From positions 1 to 42,031 of the forward strand of contig JAFWVQ010000046.1 in assembly GCA_017523925.1 (NCBI GenBank): 42,031 bases of DNA, read 5' to 3'. How positions within the stretch are numbered: the stretch's first letter is position 1; each line of letters begins with the position of its first letter. Below the pieces are notes generated by a model. The model was not told the origin of the DNA and made no database searches. It saw only the letters and a list, made by a program, of their open reading frames with translations. Below, one piece after another: positions 30,818-38,375 of this stretch. Source of the DNA: Clostridia bacterium (GTDB taxonomy: Bacteria; Bacillota; Clostridia; Christensenellales; CAG-138). A program made the position numbers and the translations under genes.

Positions 30818-30846
30818 ATTATAACATAAAAAGCTCGAATTTTCAA
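30818..30846 (-). promoter_or_regulatory. Sigma-A promoter of the HTH protein gene
   Basis: On the minus strand, -35 TTGAAA (30841-30846), a 17-base spacer and a perfect TATAAT (30818-30823), 32 bases before the ATG. Confidence 0.85.
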
Positions 30847-30860
30847 GAAAAAATACGATT

Positions 30861-30886
30861 TTCATGTGCAAATAATTGCACATGAA
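30861..30886. promoter_or_regulatory. 26-bp perfect palindrome between divergent genes
   Basis: Arms TTCATGTGCAA and TTGCACATGAA (11 bases each) around ATAA. It lies 14 bases upstream of the -35 of the minus-strand HTH gene and about 47 bases upstream of the -35 of the plus-strand YcxB-like gene. No T-run follows, so it is more likely an operator than a terminator. Confidence 0.75.
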
Positions 30887-30933
30887 TGTGTAATCGCGGC
30901 ATGCGGTCTGCTCCGCCTTGCACGCGCTCGGTA

Positions 30934-30962
30934 TTGACGAAGGCGGCGGAATAGGGTAAAAT
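30934..30962 (+). promoter_or_regulatory. Promoter of the YcxB-like gene
   Basis: TTGACG (30934-30939), a 17-base spacer and TAAAAT (30957-30962), 35 bases before the ATG. Confidence 0.65.
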
Positions 30963-30997
30963 CGTATAAAGTATTTTCTAATACGGAAGGAGCAAAA

Positions 30998-31510
30998 ATG
31001 AATATCAAGGCATCCGGAAAAACGGATCAAAAAACGGTAAAGGCGATGTTTCACGCCGGAATGGGAAAGCTGAGCCTGATCGGGTTTTTATTGAGCGGGC
31101 TGATGATCGGCTTCTTCATCTATGAGTCGGTCCGCGGCGGCTCGGGGCCGTACAGCGCGTTTTGGCTCGTAATCGCACTGCCGCTGCTCGCGCTGACGGT
31201 GTTCGTGCATTTCTTCATTCCCAAGCTTGCATATGATCGCCTCGGGAATTACAGGGACTGCCGATACGATTACGAATTCCGCGATGAGCTCTTCACCATC
31301 CGTTCATCGCTCGAGGGTGAGGACGCGGTCGGCAGCCGCAGCTATGATTCCGTCGCAAGGGTGATCGAAACGAGCGAGTATTTCTTCATCTACCAGACTG
31401 CGAACAATGCGCTGGCCGTCGATAAATCCACGATCGAGGGCGGCACGGCGGAGGATATCCGCGCAAAGCTCGCGCCGGGGCTCGGGAAGAGCTACGTTTT
31501 AAGAAAGTGA
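30998..31510 (+). CDS. YcxB-like membrane protein
   Basis: This 170-residue protein has two hydrophobic segments (about 23-44 and 55-75) followed by the YcxB-like C-terminal domain: YDYEFRDELFTIRSS, RSYDSVARVIETSEYFFIYQ and NNALAVDKSTIEGG. The family is widespread in Bacillota with no known function. AAGGAG lies 5 bases before the ATG. It is followed by a DUF3267 membrane zincin gene on the same strand (gap 49 bases), and may be cotranscribed with it. Confidence 0.75.
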   Translation: MNIKASGKTDQKTVKAMFHAGMGKLSLIGFLLSGLMIGFFIYESVRGGSGPYSAFWLVIALPLLALTVFVHFFIPKLAYDRLGNYRDCRYDYEFRDELFTIRSSLEGEDAVGSRSYDSVARVIETSEYFFIYQTANNALAVDKSTIEGGTAEDIRAKLAPGLGKSYVLRK

Positions 31511-31559
31511 AGCATTATCGAGAAAAAGGCTTGGTTTTTTGAGCCTGCGCGAGGTAAAA

Positions 31560-32162
31560 ATGACGGATAAAAAAGGAAGAACTTATGAGACCGAGCTGCC
31601 CGAGGGCTATGAAGAGGTCATGCGGGTGGACGTTCAGGATAAGCGTTTTGCGGTGATCCTCAATATTGCGGCGATAGTGATAACCGCGCTGATCGTGGCT
31701 GCTGCGCTGCGGATAATGCGCCCGAGGGATTTCACCGATGATCTCACCCTAAGCGGCATGCTCGCTTTTTTCCTGCTGTTTGTCGTTTACATCGTTCTGC
31801 ATGAGCTCGTGCACGGCGCCGCGTATAAGCTTCTGACGGGGCAAAAGCTCAAATTCGGGCTCACGCTCGGCGCGGCATACTGCGGAGTGCCGGATATCTA
31901 CGTTTACAGGAGCGCAAGCCTGATCGCGCTGCTTGCTCCGTTCGTGGTTTTCAACGCCGTTTTCCTTGCGATGGCGCTCCTGCTGCCGGATCAATGGAGC
32001 CGCTTCTTTTCTGCGCTGCTGTTCGCCTTTCATTTCGGCGGCTGCGCGGGCGATCTTTATATGACGCTGCTTTTCATGACACGCTTCAGGGACGGGCGCA
32101 CGCTGACGCGCGATTTCGGACCCGCCGCAGCATACTATCGCCCGAAGGAGAGGGGGGAGTAA
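31560..32162 (+). CDS. DUF3267 putative membrane zincin peptidase
   Basis: The product has 200 residues from the ATG at 31560, since GAGG lies 5 bases before it; the earlier TTG in frame has no ribosome binding site. At least four membrane segments are visible. The motif HELVHG at 81-86, inside the membrane segment VVYIVLHELVHGAAYKLLTG, is the zinc site of the DUF3267 family, with a possible further ligand Asp in FHFGGCAGDLYMTLL. The likely role is intramembrane or membrane-associated proteolysis; the substrate is unknown. Confidence 0.85.
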   Translation: MTDKKGRTYETELPEGYEEVMRVDVQDKRFAVILNIAAIVITALIVAAALRIMRPRDFTDDLTLSGMLAFFLLFVVYIVLHELVHGAAYKLLTGQKLKFGLTLGAAYCGVPDIYVYRSASLIALLAPFVVFNAVFLAMALLLPDQWSRFFSALLFAFHFGGCAGDLYMTLLFMTRFRDGRTLTRDFGPAAAYYRPKERGE

Positions 32163-32171
32163 GCCGAGCCG

Positions 32172-32204
32172 GAGGAAGCGCGGAGGAGGCGCGGAGGAAG
32201 CGCA
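32172..32204. repeat. 11-bp tandem repeat, three copies
   Basis: GGAGGAAGCGC, GGAGGAGGCGC and GGAGGAAGCGC in direct succession just after the DUF3267 gene. The unit resembles a ribosome binding site followed by GCGC, but no gene starts here. Confidence 0.7.
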
Positions 32205-32241
32205 AAAACCGCTTTGCCATGGATTTGTCACGCCCGCAGTA

Positions 32242-32270
32242 TTGAATTGCCACGGCGAATATGTTATCAT
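32242..32270 (+). promoter_or_regulatory. Promoter of the first DUF5684 gene
   Basis: TTGAAT (32242-32247), a 17-base spacer and TATCAT (32265-32270), 43 bases before the ATG. Confidence 0.6.
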
Positions 32271-32313
32271 AACCACGTTCAAACACGGAAAACTCTAAAA
32301 GGAGGGAGAAATC

Positions 32314-32694
32314 ATGAGCTATTACGATCAATTGAGCCAGGAATCGCCGATACTGTTTACTTTTTACCTGCTTCTGATGATCGCCGAGATAATCATCAGC
32401 TATGCGGCGCTATGGGCGATCTTTGAGAAGGCGGGCAAGCCCGGTTGGGCGGCGCTGATACCCTTTTACGGCAACTGGGTGCTCTATAAGATCGTTTGCG
32501 GCAGGGGCACCGCGATGTTCCGCCTGCTCATCCCGTTATACAATATCTATTGGATGATTCTGACGAACATCAAGCTCGCGCACGCCTTCGGAAGGACCAC
32601 GGGCTTCGGTTTCGGACTCGCGTTCCTCTCGCCGGTATTCGAGTGCATACTCGGCTTCGGCAGGTCGCGCTACATCGGCCCGCAGCAGATGTGA
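32314..32694 (+). CDS. DUF5684 membrane protein, copy 1
   Basis: This 126-residue protein has three to four hydrophobic segments and the DUF5684 pattern: LWAIFEKAGKPGWAALIPFY, YKIVCGRGTAMFRLLIPLYN, IKLAHAFGRTTGFGFGLAFL and the closing FGRSRYIGPQQM. AAAGGAGGGAG precedes the ATG. A paralogue with the same block order lies about 590 bases downstream. The function is unknown; the conserved K-AG-PGW motif and two aromatic-rich helices recur in many Bacillota. Confidence 0.82.
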   Translation: MSYYDQLSQESPILFTFYLLLMIAEIIISYAALWAIFEKAGKPGWAALIPFYGNWVLYKIVCGRGTAMFRLLIPLYNIYWMILTNIKLAHAFGRTTGFGFGLAFLSPVFECILGFGRSRYIGPQQM

Positions 32695-32757
32695 GCCGCG
32701 AGCGAACTCGATTTACGATTGAAAGGGGGCCCTTAGGCGCATCCGCATAAGGATAAA

Positions 32758-32872
32758 CAGCCTCAAAAGGCATCTTTTCGCGCCATACTTCGTTGAAAAT
32801 GCTCGAAAGACCACTCCGAGTATTTCTCCGCTTTTCGCCTCGTCTGACACGAAAATCTGCTCTTTTGAGGCG
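32758..32872. repeat. Long imperfect inverted-repeat element (~115 bp)
   Basis: The left arm CAGCCTCAAAAGGCATCTTT (from 32758) pairs with the right arm ending CTTTTGAGGCGC (to 32872). The pairing continues inward through TTGAAAATGCTCG against CGAGTATTTCTCC, leaving a loop near AAAGACCACTC. It therefore folds as one long hairpin. No ORF is evident, and it may be a non-autonomous mobile or structured repeat. It lies in the gene-free region 32695-33280. Confidence 0.6.
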
Positions 32873-32909
32873 CTGCGCGGTTTTCAGCCGAAATCTTGAA
32901 TTAGAATGA

Positions 32910-32940
32910 GCTCCGGGAATGCGAACGGTATTCCCGGAGC
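32910..32940. repeat. Perfect 11-bp hairpin in the DUF5684 intergenic region
   Basis: GCTCCGGGAAT / ATTCCCGGAGC with a 9-base loop. The stem is long and GC-rich but is followed by GCTTGTATT rather than a T-run, so it is a structured element or a poor terminator. The strongest hairpin in the gene-free region 32695-33280. Confidence 0.6.
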
Positions 32941-33023
32941 GCTTGTATTGGAAAAAGTGTTATATTCTGCTGAAAACCTATATCTCCTTATGCGGACACG
33001 CCCTTCGGCCCCCTTTTTTCATG

Positions 33024-33115
33024 CCTTTTCCGGAGCTTTTCCCAAGCCTTTCCCGGGCTTTCTCCGGCTTTTCGGAGTTTTTCCCGAGCTTTCCCCGGCT
33101 TTTCCCCATCCCTCA
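33024..33115 (+). repeat. Degenerate 10-12 bp polypyrimidine repeats
   Basis: About eight units of the form CTTTTCCCGAGC, such as CTTTTCCGGAG, CTTTTCCCAAGC, CTTTCCCGGGC and TTTTTCCCGAGC, run head to tail. The reverse strand is a purine-rich tract. It encodes only a repetitive Phe-Pro peptide in short frames, so it is not taken as a gene. Confidence 0.55.
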
Positions 33116-33200
33116 TCCCTTTTCTTCGCCGGCGCCGAACGCGCCAAATAGGGCGTGAAGCAAGGCCCGCGTGCGATCGGCGGAAGTGGGTACCGCGGTA

Positions 33201-33229
33201 TTGACTTTTATTGTAATAGATGCTACAAT
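33201..33229 (+). promoter_or_regulatory. Sigma-A promoter of the second DUF5684 gene
   Basis: TTGACT (33201-33206), a 17-base spacer ending TGC and TACAAT (33224-33229), 52 bases before the ATG. Confidence 0.75.
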
Positions 33230-33280
33230 ATACACAACTGCACAGCGGCGAATATTATTTCCGTTAAGGGAGGGTCAAGT

Positions 33281-33688
33281 ATGCTTCTCAACACCATCCT
33301 CGGGTACGACCTATGGCTACAATCCTCGTCCGACATATCTGCGGGCGCGCTGATCGCCTATCTGATCGTCTGCGGCATCATTTTCGCCGTTATGATCGCG
33401 GCATTGTGGAAGATCTTCACCAAAGCCGGCAGACCGGGCTGGAAATGCCTTATCCCCGGCTACAATATCTGGGTCCTCTTCGAGATCATCTGCGGCCAGG
33501 GCGCAAAAATGTTCCTTCTGCTGATCCCGATCTACGGCATCATCGTTGGCATCAAGAGCTGCATTAGGCTTGCCCATGCCTTCGGCAAAAGCACCGGCTT
33601 CGGCATCGGTCTCGTGTTCATTTCGTATATTTTCCTGTGCATCCTTGCATTCGGCCCCGCAAAGTACGTCGGCCCGCAGCAGATGTGA
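33281..33688 (+). CDS. DUF5684 membrane protein, copy 2
   Basis: The product has 135 residues from the ATG at 33281; AGGGAGGG lies 6 bases before it, and the longer frame from 33155 would overlap the promoter. It shares the block order of copy 1: LWKIFTKAGRPGWKCLIPGY, FEIICGQGAKMFLLLIPIYG, RLAHAFGKSTGFGIGLVF and the same ending GPQQM. Four hydrophobic segments are visible. The pair is a tandem duplication separated by about 590 bases of repeat-rich DNA. The function is unknown. Confidence 0.85.
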   Translation: MLLNTILGYDLWLQSSSDISAGALIAYLIVCGIIFAVMIAALWKIFTKAGRPGWKCLIPGYNIWVLFEIICGQGAKMFLLLIPIYGIIVGIKSCIRLAHAFGKSTGFGIGLVFISYIFLCILAFGPAKYVGPQQM

Positions 33689-33766
33689 GCGCATGACCCC
33701 GAAGGGGCGTTCGCTTCGGAATAATTATTCAAAAACTTATCGAACAAAAAACTTATCGAATCAAAA

Positions 33767-33800
33767 GAAGCTGCATACCCGAAAAGGTTTGCAGCTTCTT
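33767..33800 (+). terminator. Bidirectional terminator between convergent genes
   Basis: A perfect 9-base stem GAAGCTGCA / TGCAGCTTC with a 14-base loop. On the plus strand it is followed by TTATCTTTATCT, on the minus strand by TTTTGATTC. It sits between the plus-strand DUF5684 gene and the minus-strand M42 gene. Upstream, a 14-base direct repeat AAAAACTTATCGAA occurs at 33731 and 33747. Confidence 0.85.
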
Positions 33801-33823
33801 ATCTTTATCTCAAAAAATACGGT

Positions 33824-34861
33824 TTACTTCGTGATATACGCCATAAGCAGCTTATAGGTATTCTCAAGCCCCTTGATATGCGTGCGCTCGTAGCCGTGGC
33901 TGTTCGCGGTGCCGGGGCCGATGGCGGCATGGCGGATATCGTAGCCCGCGAGCACGCTCGGATCGCAGTCCGTGCCGTAATGGGGCGTGAAGATGTCCAT
34001 AACGAAGTCCGCGCCCGAAGCCTTTGCCGCCTCGCGCAGCTCGTTCGTCATGCCCCAATGGTATGGGAAGCGCGAATCCTTGCAGAAGATGGAGACCTTC
34101 TTTTCGTCCGAATTCTGATCGGGGCCGGTGGGGGCGATGTCGATCGCAAGGATATCCTTCACGTCCTCGGGCAGATAAACCGTGCCGTGGCCGATCTCCT
34201 CATACATGGCGAAATACGCGTAAACCTTGCGGTTCAGCTTGATCCCCTGCTCCTTGATGCGCTTCATAGCGGAGAGCAGCACGGCGGCGCAGGCCTTGTC
34301 GTCGATAAAGCGGGATTTGATATAGCCCGATTTGGTGAACTCAAAGCGCGGATAGAGCGCGATCATATCGCCGGTGTCGATGCCGAGCGCATGGGTGTCT
34401 GCAGCGCATTTCACGTCCTCATCGAGCACCACGCAGACGTTCGTGCGGTAGTCGGGCAGTGCCACGCGCAGCTCCTCCTCGGTAACGTGAACGCTGTTCG
34501 GCGTGCGGCAGATGCTTCCGGTGTAGACCTTGCCGTCGCGCGTGTAGATGCGAACGTTCTCGGTTACGCAGTAGAACGGATACAGGCCGCCCACGGCGCA
34601 GACGTTCAGCGTGCCGTCCGCATTCACGTGGCGCACCATCAGGCCGATGTCGTCCAGATGCGCGGTAACGACCAGCGCATCGCCCTCGCCGCCGAGGTTC
34701 GCGATAACGCCGCCCTTGCGGGTGACCTCGTAGGGAACCTTGATCTCATCGAGCATCTCGCAGATGAGAGCCTGCACTTCCTCGTACTGACCGGTGGTGC
34801 TGTCCTTCTCAAGCAGGCGCTCGAAGGAATCCAAGCAGTATTTTTGATCGAAATTGTTCAT
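33824..34861 (-). CDS. M42 family metallopeptidase (glutamyl aminopeptidase / deblocking type)
   Basis: This 345-residue di-zinc aminopeptidase has the motifs VVTAHLDDIGLMV (first metal pair), SRFIDDKACAAVLL (bridging Asp and next), YFAMYEEIGHG (catalytic Glu pair) and DIAPTGPD, with a His in NSHGYERTH near the C-terminus. The family forms tetrahedral dodecamers that trim peptides from the N-terminus in the cytosol. The length is normal. AGGAG precedes the ATG. Its neighbour pcp also acts on peptide N-termini, so the two probably share a role in peptide recycling or uptake. Confidence 0.93.
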   Translation of the reverse strand: MNNFDQKYCLDSFERLLEKDSTTGQYEEVQALICEMLDEIKVPYEVTRKGGVIANLGGEGDALVVTAHLDDIGLMVRHVNADGTLNVCAVGGLYPFYCVTENVRIYTRDGKVYTGSICRTPNSVHVTEEELRVALPDYRTNVCVVLDEDVKCAADTHALGIDTGDMIALYPRFEFTKSGYIKSRFIDDKACAAVLLSAMKRIKEQGIKLNRKVYAYFAMYEEIGHGTVYLPEDVKDILAIDIAPTGPDQNSDEKKVSIFCKDSRFPYHWGMTNELREAAKASGADFVMDIFTPHYGTDCDPSVLAGYDIRHAAIGPGTANSHGYERTHIKGLENTYKLLMAYITK

Positions 34862-34904
34862 GTTTTTCTCCTGTTAAGTATTGTATTTTCTGCCTTTCGG
34901 CATT

Positions 34905-35519
34905 TTAGCTGTTCAATTGTTCGGCGATGGCCGATATCGCCGCCTCTATCGCGCAAACTATGTCGTTTAAGTTCATGCTCGGCACGGTTGCACCCTTGCT
35001 TGCCGCCTGTTCGGGGATGAACGGAACGTGCATAAACCCGCCGACAGCGGACGGAAACTCGGTTTTCAGCGCATGAAGCACCGAGTACATTAGCTCGTTG
35101 CAAACGAAGGCTCCGGCGGTGTTCGACACCTCGGCGGGGATGCCTCTTTCGCGGATGGCTTCAACCATCTTTTTTATGGGCAGCGTGGAAAAATAGGCAT
35201 CTGGCGCACCGGGTACGACAGGCTCATCCGCAGGCCGGTTTCCGGCGTTGTCGGCAATTCGCGCATCGGCAAGATTTATCGCCACGCGCTCGGGCGTAAC
35301 GGCCGCCCTGCCGCCCGCCTGCCCGATGCAGAGAACCGCATCCGGCTTTTCGCGGCGCATCGCCTCGATGACTATGCGCGAAGCCTCGCCGAAAACGGTC
35401 GGCACGGTCAGCTTGACTGTTTCAATGCCGCCGCCCTCGCCGACGAGCGAGACCGCCCTTTGCGCGGGATTCACTTTTTCGCCGCCGAACGGGTCGAAGG
35501 CGGTAAGAAGCAATTTCAT
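34905..35519 (-). CDS. pcp: Pyrrolidone-carboxylate peptidase (pyroglutamyl peptidase I)
   Basis: This 204-residue cysteine peptidase (family C15) removes N-terminal pyroglutamate from peptides. The triad is Glu77 (TPERVAINL), Cys140 (SNTAGAFVCNELMY) and His164 (GFMHVPFIPEQ); the spacing of 63 and 24 residues equals that of characterised Pcp enzymes. FDPFGGEKVNPAQRAV forms the substrate pocket. GAGGTG precedes the ATG. It follows a methyltransferase by 6 bases and precedes the M42 gene by 43 bases. Confidence 0.95.
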   Translation of the reverse strand: MKLLLTAFDPFGGEKVNPAQRAVSLVGEGGGIETVKLTVPTVFGEASRIVIEAMRREKPDAVLCIGQAGGRAAVTPERVAINLADARIADNAGNRPADEPVVPGAPDAYFSTLPIKKMVEAIRERGIPAEVSNTAGAFVCNELMYSVLHALKTEFPSAVGGFMHVPFIPEQAASKGATVPSMNLNDIVCAIEAAISAIAEQLNS

Positions 35520-35525
35520 ATGGGT

Positions 35526-36710
35526 TCACCTCATTTTTTCAAAAAAGCCGCCGTTTTCAAGCAGCGCGTGAAGCGTTTGCTCGGTCTTCATGGATGAAAG
35601 CGCTGCTTCGACCTCGGCGAGCGCCGCTTTTCTTTTTTCAAGCGGGATATTCGTTTTCCTTGCGCGGATCGCAAGGTTTTTCGGCGTGTGCGAAAGCTCC
35701 ACGAATTCCATCACCCTTGAGGAATACCCAAGCGAATACAGCAGCTTTTGGCGAATGGAATCGGTCATAAGCGCACAAATGCGCTCCCTCAGAATGCCGC
35801 CGTCGTCGAAGAGCGGGAACGAAGAAAGCTCGGCAGTCTTATTCAGCTCGTGCTGGCAGCAGGGGGAGGAGAGGATGTATTTCGCGCCGAAGCGAACGGC
35901 GTTATAGAGCGCAAGATCGGTTGCGGTGTCGCAGGCGTGGAGAGAGAGCATAAGGTCGATCCTCCCGCCGTTTTCGCTCGCGTAGTCCGCTATGTCGCCG
36001 CAGTAGAAGCTGAGGTTTTTATAGCCGTATTTTTCGGAAAGCTTCGAGCAAAAATCTATCACGTCCCGCTTGAGATCGAGCCCCGTCATGATCACGGTGC
36101 GCTTTGCTATCTCGGTGAAATAGTAGTAAACTATGAAGGTAAGATAGCTCTTTCCGCAGCCGAAATCGACTATGCGCAGCGGCTTTTCCGGTGTGGAGGG
36201 CTCGTCCTTCACCAGCTCGTCGATCAGCTCCAAAAAGCGGTTGATCTGGCGAAACTTATCGTTCATGGACTTGATCACCCGCCCGTCCGCGCCCATAACG
36301 CCCATATCCACCAGCGGGGGGATTGCGCCGCGGTTTGAAAGAAGATAGCTCTTTTCGCGGTTTCGTGCGCTCTCCGCCTTGGGCGCGGCCTTTGCGGCGT
36401 GCTTTCCCGCCAAAAGCTTGCCCTTTTTGCTTATTTTGGCTGTGAATTCGTATTTTTCGCTCCATGCGTTGAGCTGCGAAAAATCCGAAAAAAGCTCCGC
36501 TATGCGGCTCTCGGCAGCTTCGAGCGGGATGCGCTCGTGAAACGCCTGCTTCTCGGTCAGCTTCTCGGCGAAGTATTCGCCGTCCGCGAGCTTCAGGCTT
36601 ATGCGCCGAAAGTCGCCGCTTTTCGCGCCGCTGAGTATGATCTTATACGCCCCCGAGGCGATGAGCTCGGCCGCAAGCTTTTTTATCTCTGCATTTATCT
36701 CGCTGTTCAT
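35526..36710 (-). CDS. SAM-dependent methyltransferase (Methyltransf_32 / GSTCD-like)
   Basis: The product has 394 residues from the ATG at 36710; a TTG at 36722 is an alternative, and neither has a clear ribosome binding site. The methyltransferase core is at about 185-330: IVDFGCGKSYLTFIVYYYF (motif I), MTGLDLKRDVIDFCSKL, FYCGDIADYA, then SLHACDTATDLALYNAVRFG and ILSSPCCQHELN. The LHACDxATD and SPCCQHE motifs mark the Methyltransf_32 group that includes human GSTCD. The N-terminal 150 residues are an unrecognised alpha/beta domain rich in Lys. The target is probably RNA or protein and is unknown. It lies between asparaginase and pcp. Confidence 0.85.
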   Translation of the reverse strand: MNSEINAEIKKLAAELIASGAYKIILSGAKSGDFRRISLKLADGEYFAEKLTEKQAFHERIPLEAAESRIAELFSDFSQLNAWSEKYEFTAKISKKGKLLAGKHAAKAAPKAESARNREKSYLLSNRGAIPPLVDMGVMGADGRVIKSMNDKFRQINRFLELIDELVKDEPSTPEKPLRIVDFGCGKSYLTFIVYYYFTEIAKRTVIMTGLDLKRDVIDFCSKLSEKYGYKNLSFYCGDIADYASENGGRIDLMLSLHACDTATDLALYNAVRFGAKYILSSPCCQHELNKTAELSSFPLFDDGGILRERICALMTDSIRQKLLYSLGYSSRVMEFVELSHTPKNLAIRARKTNIPLEKRKAALAEVEAALSSMKTEQTLHALLENGGFFEKMR

Positions 36711-36734
36711 CTCAAAACCCAAATCGGCGGCGCA

Positions 36735-37754
36735 TCAATACTCGGAATAGATGCGCAGCAGCTCGTTTTTATCGCTCTTGCCGCAGGCGAGCGCAAGGCG
36801 CAGCAGCACCGCCGCCTTCTGCGGGGAAAGATTGTTTGCCGCAACGCTGTTTTCACAGAGCACCGAATCCTGCGTTATGATGCCGCCGTCGATCCTCGAG
36901 CTGATGATGACGGGGATGTCGAGCGAGTCGATGACGCTCTTGAAGCTTTCGCTGAATTCGCCTGCGCCTGCGCCCGCGATGACTATGCCGCTTGAATGCT
37001 CGGCGGCGAAGCGGAGCAGCGCGGGATCCTGATCTACGGCGAAATAGATGATGGGCGTTTTCGGAAGCTCGCCAAGAGCGGAAACGTCGAACTCGGTATT
37101 CATCGTGTGCCGCTTTGTGGTGCTTTCGTAATAGAAAATTTCACGGTTGCGTATGATGCCGAGGCAGCCCGTTTCGTTTGCCGAGATGGCGGTAACGCTG
37201 TAGGTGCTCAGCTTTTCGACGGAGCGCGCGGCGAAGATGCGGTCCGAAAACACGGCGAGCACGCCGCGCCCGCGCGAAGCCTCAGAGGCGGCAACGCAAA
37301 CGGACTGGTAGAGGTTGAGCGCGCCGTCGGACGAGATCGAGGTCGCCGGGCGCATGGAGCCGGTGACGACCACGGGTTTATCGGTTTTGACGGTCAGATT
37401 CAGAAAATATGCGGTCTCCTCGAGCGTGTCGGTGCCGTGCGTGATAACGAGGCCGCTTACGAGCTCGTTTTCGGCAAGCTCGTTTATCGCCGATGCGATC
37501 CGAAACCAGATGGACGCGGTGATATCATCGGAATTGATATTGCAGATCTGCACGGCGGCGATCGGCGCAAGCTCGCAAAGCTGCGGCACGGCGTCTATGA
37601 GCGCCTGAACGCTCAGCGTGCCGGAGGTATAGCCGGTCTGCATGCCGAACTCGCCGCTGCCCGCGATGGTGCCGCCGGTGGCGAGGATGACCACGGTGCC
37701 GCGCTCGGTGATGCTCGGATAATGGATCGGATCGGGTTTCGATGATGCGCTCAT
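36735..37754 (-). CDS. L-asparaginase (bacterial type, N-terminal-threonine class)
   Basis: This 339-residue enzyme hydrolyses asparagine to aspartate and ammonia. The two signature motifs are ATGGTIAGSG with nucleophile Thr29, and THGTDTLEE at 105-113 with Thr108 and Asp109. TGSMRPATSISSDGALNL and AGAGAGEF complete the family pattern. There is no signal peptide, so it should be cytosolic even though the sequence is nearer to the type II group. AAAGGA lies 8 bases before the ATG. It has its own promoter and is divergent from mrnC. Confidence 0.93.
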   Translation of the reverse strand: MSASSKPDPIHYPSITERGTVVILATGGTIAGSGEFGMQTGYTSGTLSVQALIDAVPQLCELAPIAAVQICNINSDDITASIWFRIASAINELAENELVSGLVITHGTDTLEETAYFLNLTVKTDKPVVVTGSMRPATSISSDGALNLYQSVCVAASEASRGRGVLAVFSDRIFAARSVEKLSTYSVTAISANETGCLGIIRNREIFYYESTTKRHTMNTEFDVSALGELPKTPIIYFAVDQDPALLRFAAEHSSGIVIAGAGAGEFSESFKSVIDSLDIPVIISSRIDGGIITQDSVLCENSVAANNLSPQKAAVLLRLALACGKSDKNELLRIYSEY

Positions 37755-37786
37755 TGGGAAAATCCTTTCATATGGTGTATATTATG

Positions 37787-37815
37787 ATTATATCACCAAA
37801 AAAACCAAAATTCAA
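37787..37815 (-). promoter_or_regulatory. Sigma-A promoter of the asparaginase gene
   Basis: On the minus strand, -35 TTGAAT (37810-37815), a 17-base spacer and a perfect TATAAT (37787-37792), 32 bases before the ATG. Confidence 0.8.
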
Positions 37816-37839
37816 TCGTTGAAAAAGCCCAAAACGCCC

Positions 37840-37867
37840 TTGATTTTTTCAGCTTATGCGCTATAAT
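37840..37867 (+). promoter_or_regulatory. Promoter of mrnC-rlmB-sigH operon
   Basis: TTGATT (37840-37845), a 16-base spacer and a perfect TATAAT (37862-37867). The first ATG of mrnC lies only 5 bases after the -10, so the transcript would be leaderless for that start. Confidence 0.65.
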
Positions 37868-37872
37868 GTATA

Positions 37873-38337
37873 ATGATGGAATATGCGAACAACACAGAAA
37901 AAGCGAATACTGCGGAGGGCATCGAGGCGCGCCTGATGGGCGAAGCCTTCGCTATGACGGCCGACCCCGCGCAGCTTGCGCCGCTCTCGCTCGCCTATAT
38001 GGGCGACACGGTGTACGATCTTTTCGTGCGCACGATGCTGCTTGAGACCACCACGCTCACCGTGCACGGCCTGCATCAGCGCGCGGCGAAGCTTGTTTGC
38101 GCCAAGGCGCAGGCGGCGGCGTTTCGGGCGATCGAGCCCCTTTTGAGCGAAAAGGAGCTCTCCGTGTATAAGCGCGGCAGAAACTCCCATATCGGCACGG
38201 TGCCGAAGAGCGCCTCCATAATGGATTACCGCACCGCGACGGGGCTTGAGGCGCTGATAGGTTTTCTTTACCTTTCGGGCGAAAACGAACGACTAAATGA
38301 AATTATGAGGCTGATCCTTTCGGAAAGCGCCGAGTAA
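37873..38337 (+). CDS. mrnC: Mini-ribonuclease III
   Basis: This 154-residue enzyme matures 23S rRNA ends. The RNase III core is LSLAYMGDTVYDLFVRTML with the catalytic Asp in GDTVYD (Asp45), followed by KRGRNSHIGTVPKSASIMDYRTATGLEALIGFLYLSG, in which the Glu of LEALIG is the other acidic site. No double-stranded-RNA-binding domain is present, as is typical. The first 30 residues are longer than in most relatives; an internal ATG at 37936 has GAGG 8 bases upstream and would give 133 residues, so the true start may be there. It heads the mrnC-rlmB-X-sigH block. Confidence 0.92.
   Translation: MMEYANNTEKANTAEGIEARLMGEAFAMTADPAQLAPLSLAYMGDTVYDLFVRTMLLETTTLTVHGLHQRAAKLVCAKAQAAAFRAIEPLLSEKELSVYKRGRNSHIGTVPKSASIMDYRTATGLEALIGFLYLSGENERLNEIMRLILSESAE
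37936..38337 (+). other. Alternative start of mrnC
   Basis: From the ATG at 37936, with GAGG at a good distance, the protein begins MGEAFAMTADPAQLAPLSLA and has the usual length of mini-III. The first ATG (37873) sits too close to the -10 for a normal leader. Either a leaderless start or this internal start is used; sequence alone cannot decide. Confidence 0.45.
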
Positions 38338-38375
38338 CATATAACAACACATAAAACGAAAACAAGGAGCAGAAA

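Noticed and set aside
32906..33158. Short Phe/Pro-rich plus-strand frames in the polypyrimidine repeat
   Set aside because: They come from the CTTTTCCCGAGC repeats read in different frames, lack ribosome binding sites and match no known protein.
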